Assembly (NCBI GenBank): GCA_905215205.1
Contig: CAJMPK010000001.1
Coordinates: forward strand, 1-64,000
Reading direction: 5' to 3'
Source of the DNA: an uncultured bacterium
GTDB lineage: Bacteria > Actinomycetota > Coriobacteriia > Coriobacteriales > Coriobacteriaceae
Length of the DNA stretch: 64,000 nucleotides
Both the position numbers and the translations under genes were made by a program. Shown one piece after another: positions 58,618 to 64,000 of this stretch. The notes under the pieces were generated by a model. The model was not told the origin of the DNA and ran no database searches. It saw only the letters and a list, made by a program, of their open reading frames with translations. Within the stretch, counting starts at the first letter, position 1. The number at the start of each line of letters is the position of its first letter.

Positions 58618-58711
58618 TTAGGTATCGATTACTTCAGTCTGAATTGACTTTGCCGAGGCTTAAACAAACACACAGAATAGCACAGGTAGTTGGGGTTATT
58701 GCGTATATATA

Positions 58712-58747
58712 AAATAGCCTCCGACCGCGGGTGGTCGGAGGCTATTT
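58712..58747 (-). terminator. Intrinsic terminator of clpX
   Basis: Long perfect stem AAATAGCCTCCGACC/GGTCGGAGGCTATTT with a short loop; TTTTATAT follows on the minus strand. It lies about 20 bases after the clpX stop codon. Confidence 0.85.
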
Positions 58748-58768
58748 GCAAACACGTTTTTGGCTGGT

Positions 58769-60175
58769 TTACCCGTAGATACGTTGGGGCTGTTCTTCGC
58801 CCTTTACGGAGGCTTCGGTCACGATGACCTTGGTAACACCTTCCTCGCTGGGGAGGTCGAACATCGTCTGTTGCAGCACGTCCTCGCAGATGGAACGCAG
58901 GCCGCGGGCGCCGGTCTTGCGGGCGAGCGCCATGCGGGCGATCTCGTGCAGGGCGGCGTCCTCAAACTCAAGCTCAACGTCCTCGAGCTGGAACATCTTG
59001 CGGTACTGACGCACCACGGCGTTCTTGGGCTCGGTCAGGATCGACACCAGGTCGTCCTCGTCGAGCGCCTGCGTCTGGGTGACGACGGGCGTACGTCCCA
59101 CAAACTCGGGGATCATGCCAAAGGCGTTGAGGTCCTGAGGGAGCACCTGACGCAGCAGGTCGTTCTCGTCGACCGAGGTGGGGCCGGCGATCTCGGAGTT
59201 AAAGCCCACGCCCTTGTTGCCCACGCGGTCGGCGATGATCTTGTCCAGGCCCACAAAGGCACCGCCGCAGATAAACAGAATGTTGGTCGTGTCGATCTGC
59301 AGCAACTCCTGCTGGGGATGCTTGCGGCCGCCGGTGGGCGGAACGCTTGCCACCGTGCCCTCAAGAATCTTAAGCAGCGCCTGCTGAACGCCCTCGCCCG
59401 AAACGTCACGGGTAATGGAGAGGTTCTCTGCCTTGCGGGCGATCTTGTCGATCTCGTCAACGTAGATGATGCCCACCTGCGCGCGCTCGATATCGCCATC
59501 GGCGGCGTTGATGAGCTTGAGCAGGATGTTCTCCACGTCCTCGCCCACGTAACCGGCCTCGGTGAGCGCAGTGGCGTCGGCGATGGCAAACGGCACCTCG
59601 AGGATGCGCGCAAGCGTCTGGGCGAGCAGGGTCTTACCGGTACCGGTGGGACCGAGCAGCAAAATGTTGGACTTGGCGAGCTCCACCTCGTCCATATCGT
59701 CGTCGAACTGCGAGCCCACGCCGTCGCCAAAAGCAGACACCGCGGCGCCGCCCTCGATCACGCGGCGATAGTGGTTGTACACGGCAACCGACATGGCGCG
59801 TTTGGCGTCCTCCTGGCCCATAACATAGGCCGAAAGCTCATCGTAGATCTCGTGCGGCGTCGGCACGTGCGTGATGACCTGGCGGTCGTCCTCGAGCTCA
59901 AAGCCCTCGGCCTCGGGGTCAACCGCAGGCTGGGATTCAGCCTGGCCGTGATCGTTGAGGAAGCCCGGCAGCTTGCCGTTGCGGGCAGCGTCCATAAAGT
60001 CCGAAGCCAGCGACTCCTCCAAGATCTCGGAGCAGGCGGCGACGCACTCATCGCAGATAAAGATATTGGTCGGACCCTTCACCAGACGGCGAACCTGACC
60101 CTGCTCTTTTCCGCAGAAGGAGCAGCGGATGGGGTTGCCGTTCTCGTCGAAGTTGTCCTGCATGTTACCGGCCAT
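58769..60175 (-). CDS. clpX: ATP-dependent Clp protease ATP-binding subunit ClpX
   Basis: AAA+ unfoldase that feeds substrates to ClpP. 468 residues: N-terminal C4 zinc domain ('[10 protein letters not shown]...ICDECVAAC'), a longer than usual acidic linker (about 50-90), Walker A '[14 protein letters not shown]', pore loop 'GYVGEDVEN', Walker B '[13 protein letters not shown]', and the C-terminal small domain '[15 protein letters not shown]'. It starts one base after the clpP stop region and ends the tig-clpP-clpX cluster. Confidence 0.97.
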   Translation of the reverse strand: MAGNMQDNFDENGNPIRCSFCGKEQGQVRRLVKGPTNIFICDECVAACSEILEESLASDFMDAARNGKLPGFLNDHGQAESQPAVDPEAEGFELEDDRQVITHVPTPHEIYDELSAYVMGQEDAKRAMSVAVYNHYRRVIEGGAAVSAFGDGVGSQFDDDMDEVELAKSNILLLGPTGTGKTLLAQTLARILEVPFAIADATALTEAGYVGEDVENILLKLINAADGDIERAQVGIIYVDEIDKIARKAENLSITRDVSGEGVQQALLKILEGTVASVPPTGGRKHPQQELLQIDTTNILFICGGAFVGLDKIIADRVGNKGVGFNSEIAGPTSVDENDLLRQVLPQDLNAFGMIPEFVGRTPVVTQTQALDEDDLVSILTEPKNAVVRQYRKMFQLEDVELEFEDAALHEIARMALARKTGARGLRSICEDVLQQTMFDLPSEEGVTKVIVTEASVKGEEQPQRIYG

Positions 60176-60176
60176 C

Positions 60177-60797
60177 CTAGGCGTCCTTCGCGGCGAGGTC
60201 GCGCGAGGTGACGATACGGTCGATCAGGCCGTAGTCGAGGGCCTCGGCAGCGGTCAGGTAGTTATCGCGCTCGGTATCGGCCTGGACCTTCTCGATGGGC
60301 TGGCCCGATGCGTCGGACAGGATCTGGTTGAGCTCGCGACGGGTCTTCTTGATCTCCTCTGCCACGATCTCGATCTCGGTCTGCTGACCCTGGGCACCGC
60401 CGCTGGGCTGGTGAATCATAACCTTGGAGTGCGGCAGGCAGAAACGCTTGCCCTTGGCGCCGGCCGAAAGCAGCACGGCGGCCATAGACGCGGCCATGCC
60501 GACGCAAATGGTCGAGACCTGCGGCTTAATGAAGTTCATGGTGTCCAGAATCGCCAGGCCGGAGTAGACCTCGCCACCGGGCGAATTGATGTAGAGCGAG
60601 ATATCCTTCTCGGCATCTTGGCTCTCAAGATGCAGCAGCTGGGCAACGACCAGGTTGGCGCTGACGGAGTTGATCTCCTCGCCCAAGAAGATGATGCGGT
60701 CGTTGAGCAGGCGCGAATAGATATCGTAGCTGCGCTCGCCGCGCGGCGTCTGCTCGATAACGTATGGCACGAGGGCGGAATCGAACTTAGCGATCAT
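60177..60797 (-). CDS. clpP: ATP-dependent Clp protease proteolytic subunit ClpP
   Basis: 206-residue serine peptidase that forms the barrel used by ClpX. Catalytic triad: S104 in '[11 protein letters not shown]', H129 in 'MIHQPSGG', D178 in 'DTERDNY'. The ATG at 60797 is chosen for GGAG six bases upstream; in-frame ATGs at 60803 and 60809 are possible. The N-terminal axial loop region is short. One base separates it from clpX, so the two should be co-translated. Confidence 0.96.
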   Translation of the reverse strand: MIAKFDSALVPYVIEQTPRGERSYDIYSRLLNDRIIFLGEEINSVSANLVVAQLLHLESQDAEKDISLYINSPGGEVYSGLAILDTMNFIKPQVSTICVGMAASMAAVLLSAGAKGKRFCLPHSKVMIHQPSGGAQGQQTEIEIVAEEIKKTRRELNQILSDASGQPIEKVQADTERDNYLTAAEALDYGLIDRIVTSRDLAAKDA

Positions 60798-60843
60798 ACG
60801 CATCTCCATTTCTCTCTTGCGGACCAAATTGGTTCTAGATAAA

Positions 60844-60884
60844 CGTACGGTGCCCGCATGCTATGCATTGGCTGGCACCGTACG
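60844..60884 (-). terminator. Hairpin between tig and clpP
   Basis: 11-bp perfect stem CGTACGGTGCC/GGCACCGTACG, 19-base loop, followed by TTTATC on the minus strand. It follows tig and lies about 45 bases before the clpP start, so it may attenuate read-through into clpPX. Confidence 0.6.
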
Positions 60885-60960
60885 AAGCAACCGGATAACC
60901 GGTGTATAACTTTACCCCATCACGGGCGCACCCATGCGCTCGCGGGCAAGGTGGCGAGAA

Positions 60961-62262
60961 TTACTCGGCGTCCTTGGCGGTCTCGTCGACCTCGGTCACC
61001 TTGGCGTTCTCGACCAGGTGGTCGACGGCCTTGGAGCGACGGATGGACTCGCGGACGGCAGGCATGCGGCCATCGGCGATGAACTCGGCCTTGGAAGCCT
61101 CGACGTCCTTGACGCCAGCCTTCTCGAACTCGGCGTTGATGTCGTCCTCGGTGACCTCGATCTTGAGCTCGCGGGCGAGGGCGTCGAGAGCCAGGGACTC
61201 ACGGGCAACGTCGTTTGCCTGCTTGTGCAGGTCGCCGATGAACTGCTCCATGGTCAGGCCGGAAGCGGGCAGCCAGGTGTCCAGCGTCATGCCGCGGGCA
61301 GCGAGGTTGGACAGGAAGTTCTGGCCAAGCTCCTCAAAGACGGACTGCTCGTAGTCGGCGTCCATCTCATCGAGCTGCAGGCGCTCGGCGAGAGCGGAGA
61401 CGCAACGGTTCTCCTTCTCGGCCGGGAGGCGGGAAGCCTTGTCCTGCTCGATCTCGATCTTGATGGCGTCGCGCATAGCGTCGATGTTGTCGAAGCCAAA
61501 GTCAGACTTGACGAGCTCGTCGGTGAGCTCGGGGGTGTTGCGAACCTTGATGCCCTTGATGGTGACCTCGACGGTGTGGGTCTCGGCCTCCTCGCCCTCC
61601 TCGACCTCGTCGGTCCAGGTGACGGTCTTGACGTCGTCAACGTTGGCGCCAATCAGGGCGTCGTTGAACTCCTTGGGGTTGCTGTCGCTACCGGCGATGA
61701 GCATGCGGCCCTCGGCGGCAAAGTTGTCGGCGTTCTCGACGGCCTTGAGGTCGACGGTGACGTAGTCCTCGGCCTCGACGGCGCGACCCTCGACGTCCTC
61801 GAAGGTGGCACGGTAGTTGAGGAGCATCTCGACCTGGTTGTTGATCTCCGACTCGGTGACCTCTGCAGGCGGCATCTCGATCTCGACAGCGTCGAAGGAG
61901 GAGAGCTCAGCGGCGGGACGCAGGGAGAACTCGACGGTGTAGGTGTAGTCCTCGTGATCCTTGGCGAGGTCGAGCTCCTTGTAGTCACCGTTCTTGGTGG
62001 GGACGATGTCCAGCTCGTTGAGGACGGCGGGCTCGTTGGCGGCGATCAGGTCGTTGGTGGCCTGAGCGAGGGTAGCCTCGGCGCCAAGAGCGGAATCGAT
62101 GACCGGACGGGGAGCCTTACCGGCGCGGAAGCCCGGGAAGCGGTACTTCTTCGCGGTGTCCTTGTAGGCCTTCTTGATCGCGGCGTCGACGTCGGCGGCC
62201 GGGATGGTGACCGTAGCGGTGAGCTTGGCGTCCTTGACGTCAGAAGCGGTGATGTTCAACAC
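60961..62262 (-). CDS. tig: Trigger factor
   Basis: Ribosome-associated chaperone with peptidyl-prolyl isomerase activity. 433 residues: N-terminal ribosome-binding domain with the signature 'KYRFPGFRAGKAPRPVID' (about residues 32-50), FKBP-type PPIase domain in the middle ('AEDYVTVDLKAV', 'VTWTDEVEEGEE'), and the helical C-terminal arms. The GTG at 62262 follows GAGGAGGAAC at ideal spacing; an upstream ATG (62274) would put that Shine-Dalgarno inside the gene. Classic neighbour of clpP and clpX. Confidence 0.95.
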   Translation of the reverse strand: MLNITASDVKDAKLTATVTIPAADVDAAIKKAYKDTAKKYRFPGFRAGKAPRPVIDSALGAEATLAQATNDLIAANEPAVLNELDIVPTKNGDYKELDLAKDHEDYTYTVEFSLRPAAELSSFDAVEIEMPPAEVTESEINNQVEMLLNYRATFEDVEGRAVEAEDYVTVDLKAVENADNFAAEGRMLIAGSDSNPKEFNDALIGANVDDVKTVTWTDEVEEGEEAETHTVEVTIKGIKVRNTPELTDELVKSDFGFDNIDAMRDAIKIEIEQDKASRLPAEKENRCVSALAERLQLDEMDADYEQSVFEELGQNFLSNLAARGMTLDTWLPASGLTMEQFIGDLHKQANDVARESLALDALARELKIEVTEDDINAEFEKAGVKDVEASKAEFIADGRMPAVRESIRRSKAVDHLVENAKVTEVDETAKDAE

Positions 62263-62350
62263 GTTCCTCCTCATACTGCCCAGCTTATCTGAGGTGCTGG
62301 TACCTTTATGCAACAAAGTGTCGCGAGGGCATAAGCCGACGCGGGTGCGT

Positions 62351-62434
62351 TGGTGCGGGCGAAAGGACTCGAACCTTCACGGGAATCCCACCAGAACCTA
62401 AATCTGGCGCGTCTACCAATTCCGCCACGCCCGC
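62351..62434 (-). tRNA. tRNA-Leu (anticodon UAG)
   Basis: 84 bases including an encoded 3' CCA. Acceptor stem GCGGGCG/CGCCCGC, D-loop with GGTAGAC, anticodon stem CCAGA/TCTGG with loop TTTAGGT (anticodon TAG, reads CUA/CUN), a long variable arm (TGGGATTCCCGTG region) typical of tRNA-Leu, and T-arm GGTTCGAGTCC. It lies between tig and the molybdenum hydroxylase on the minus strand. Confidence 0.95.
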
Positions 62435-62522
62435 ATGAGCGCACAGACTAGGAATGATAGCAGATACGAGCGGCAAGCGCACGCACACGTTTTTAGCTCA
62501 CGACCTCACCACGAGTGCAGAA

Positions 62523-62548
62523 GGCGGGGCGAGTTGCCCCACCCCGCC
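62523..62548. terminator. Hairpin after the molybdenum hydroxylase gene
   Basis: GGCGGGG/CCCCGCC stem, 25 bases downstream of the stop codon at 62573 on the minus strand. No U-tract. It probably ends that transcript before the tRNA gene. Confidence 0.45.
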
Positions 62549-62572
62549 AATTACGACGTGTTCGCTGACCCG

Positions 62573-64000
62573 CTACTCCCCCAGCAGGGCCTTCTCGGGC
62601 GTGATCGGCAGCGAGCGAACCTGATGGCCGGTGGCGTGCGCCACGGCCGAGGCAACGGCGGCGAGCGGCGTGTTGATGACGACCTCGCCGATCGACTTGG
62701 CGCCAAACGGACCCGTCGGCTCGTAGCTCGGCTCAAAGGCAACACGAATGCTGCCGATATCCAGGCGCGTGGGCAGCTTGTAGCTCATAAAGTTGCCGGT
62801 ACGCAGACGGCCGCGGTCATCGTGCTCGACGATCTCGTAGAGCGCGTGACCGATGCCCTGGGCAATGCCACCCTCGGCCTGGACGCGCGCGAGCGCCTCG
62901 TTGATAACGGTGCCGCAGTCCACAGCCGCCGCGTAGTCCACCACGGTCACCTTGCCGGTGGCCTTGTCGACCTCGACCTCGGCAATGCCGGCCATAAACG
63001 GCGGAGGCGAAACGGGCAGGCAGGCAGAGGCGTGCGAGGTCAGCGCGTCGCCGCCCGCGATGTTCTTGACGCACAGGTTGGCAAAGTCGCGCAGCGTGAG
63101 GTAGCGGTTCTGCTCGCGCGCGGCGCGCTCGTCGGACAGGCGCACGTACTGGCCATCGAAGACCACATCGGCGGCGTCCACATCCCACATCTGGGCGGCC
63201 TTGGCGCAGATCTTCTCACGCAGCTCGGTCGCGGCGTTCTTGGCCGCCAGGCCCGTCACGTACGTGCCCGAACTCGCGTACGAGCCGGCGTCAAACGGCG
63301 ACACATCGGTGTCCACGCCGCGCACCACAATGAGCGAGCTCTCCACACCCAGCTCCTCGGCGGCAATCTGCGCCAGGATCGTGTCGACGCCCATGCCGTT
63401 ATCGGTGGCTCCGGTGCCGATGGTAATGAAGCCGTCCTCTTCCAGGCGCATGTCGATGCCGGCGATGTCCACGTTGGAGATGCCCGAGCCCTGCATGGTG
63501 AGTGCGCAGCCCAGGGCGCGCACGCGGTCGCCCAGGTCCACGGCCAGCGGCTTGTCACGCCAACCGATCATGTCCATCGCGCGCAGCAGGCAGCGATCGA
63601 GCGCGCAGGCGTTGAGCTTCTCGTTGTAGTACTGCGGCATGGTCTCGCCCTCGTGCACCATGTTCTTAAGGCGCAGGTCGGCGGGGTCCATGTGCAACAT
63701 GTCGGCGAGCTCGTTGACGGCACTCTCCACGGCAAACTGGCCCTGGGTGGCACCGTAGCCGCGATACGCGCCGCCACGGTTGGTATTGGTGTAGACGGCG
63801 TCCCAGCTAAAGCGGCTCGCCTTCACGTGGTTGTAGATGGGCAGGCTCTTGTGGCCCGAGAGGCCGATCGTCGTGGTAGCGTGTTCGCCGTACGCGCCGG
63901 CGTTGGACAGCGTGTGCAGATCGATGGCCGTGATGGTGCCGTCGTTCATGGCGCCCAGCTTAACGGTCATCTGCATCTGGTGGCGCGAGTTGCCCGCGGT
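62573..64000 (-). CDS. Xanthine dehydrogenase-type molybdopterin-binding subunit (partial)
   Basis: The N-terminal part lies beyond the right edge; about 475 residues of the large molybdopterin subunit are visible. They begin 'TAGNSRHQMQMTVKLGAM' (substrate-channel signature), continue with 'GGAYRGYGATQGQFAVE' (the Mo-cofactor G-A-x-R-G-x-G motif), 'MQGSGISNVD', 'ATDNGMGVDTILAQIAAEEL' and end in 'FGAKSIGEVVINTPLAAVAS' with the catalytic-Glu region G-x-G/K-S-I-G-E. Enzymes of this group oxidise purines or aromatic heterocycles; the substrate cannot be decided. The small subunits may lie upstream, outside the window. Confidence 0.92.
   Translation of the reverse strand, partial: TAGNSRHQMQMTVKLGAMNDGTITAIDLHTLSNAGAYGEHATTTIGLSGHKSLPIYNHVKASRFSWDAVYTNTNRGGAYRGYGATQGQFAVESAVNELADMLHMDPADLRLKNMVHEGETMPQYYNEKLNACALDRCLLRAMDMIGWRDKPLAVDLGDRVRALGCALTMQGSGISNVDIAGIDMRLEEDGFITIGTGATDNGMGVDTILAQIAAEELGVESSLIVVRGVDTDVSPFDAGSYASSGTYVTGLAAKNAATELREKICAKAAQMWDVDAADVVFDGQYVRLSDERAAREQNRYLTLRDFANLCVKNIAGGDALTSHASACLPVSPPPFMAGIAEVEVDKATGKVTVVDYAAAVDCGTVINEALARVQAEGGIAQGIGHALYEIVEHDDRGRLRTGNFMSYKLPTRLDIGSIRVAFEPSYEPTGPFGAKSIGEVVINTPLAAVASAVAHATGHQVRSLPITPEKALLGE

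Overview
The window reads as chromosomal DNA of a fairly high-GC, Gram-positive anaerobe. Gene content and order (rimP-nusA, tig-clpP-clpX, a sucrose PTS, FolC/ValS, a molybdenum hydroxylase, a Gram-positive type Pel locus) suggest Actinomycetota, class Coriobacteriia, most likely Collinsella or a close relative. This is an inference from familiarity with such proteins, not a database result.

Layout. 1-7 kb: nusA (cut by the left edge), rimP, a lipoprotein, leuS and guaB. 7-13 kb: a ModE-like regulator, a degenerate Cys/Met-type PLP protein and a sucrose locus (LacI-type regulator, EIIBC permease, GH32 hydrolase) with operator-like palindromes. 13-24.2 kb: an eight-gene overlapping minus-strand operon for a Pel-like exopolysaccharide (pelD, pelE, DUF2194 deacetylase-like, pelF, pelG) followed by CotH, VTC and DUF4956 genes. 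24.3-25.6 kb: a toxin-antitoxin-SecB-like chaperone (TAC) module with a 34-bp perfect palindrome in front. 25.6-27.9 kb: degenerate repeats, a truncated gene and an IS256-family element. 28-45.9 kb: a long minus-strand Wzx/Wzy-type capsule operon. It is headed by a specialised NusG paralog and contains a priming transferase, several GT4 enzymes, wzy, wzx, the UDP-L-FucNAc pathway (capE-capF-capG) and four acyl/acetyltransferases. 46-48.7 kb: thrS and a zinc-ribbon membrane protein. 48.8-49.4 kb: a non-coding array of alternating inverted repeats with an 80-bp period. 49.5-54 kb: a GlpA/GlpB-like/DUF1667 oxidoreductase operon and an M24 peptidase flanked by two related inverted repeats. 54-62.3 kb: folC, valS, clpX, clpP, tig. 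62.3-64 kb: tRNA-Leu(UAG) and a xanthine-dehydrogenase-type molybdopterin subunit cut by the right edge.

How the genes work together. Two independent surface-polysaccharide systems lie side by side: a Pel-like polymer probably controlled at the protein level by c-di-GMP, and a capsule probably controlled by processive antitermination. Three modification genes of the capsule operon are each broken exactly at a poly-G tract (G10, G7, G7), the only G/C homopolymers of seven or more that I found. This looks like phase variation of capsule acylation.

Most unusual non-coding content: the 7-unit alternating-repeat array; two families of long hairpins (three copies of one, two of the other) with a conserved core nested in copy-specific self-complementary arms; a third inverted-repeat family flanking the peptidase gene; and an intrinsic-terminator-like hairpin between promoter and ribosome binding site of rimP-nusA.
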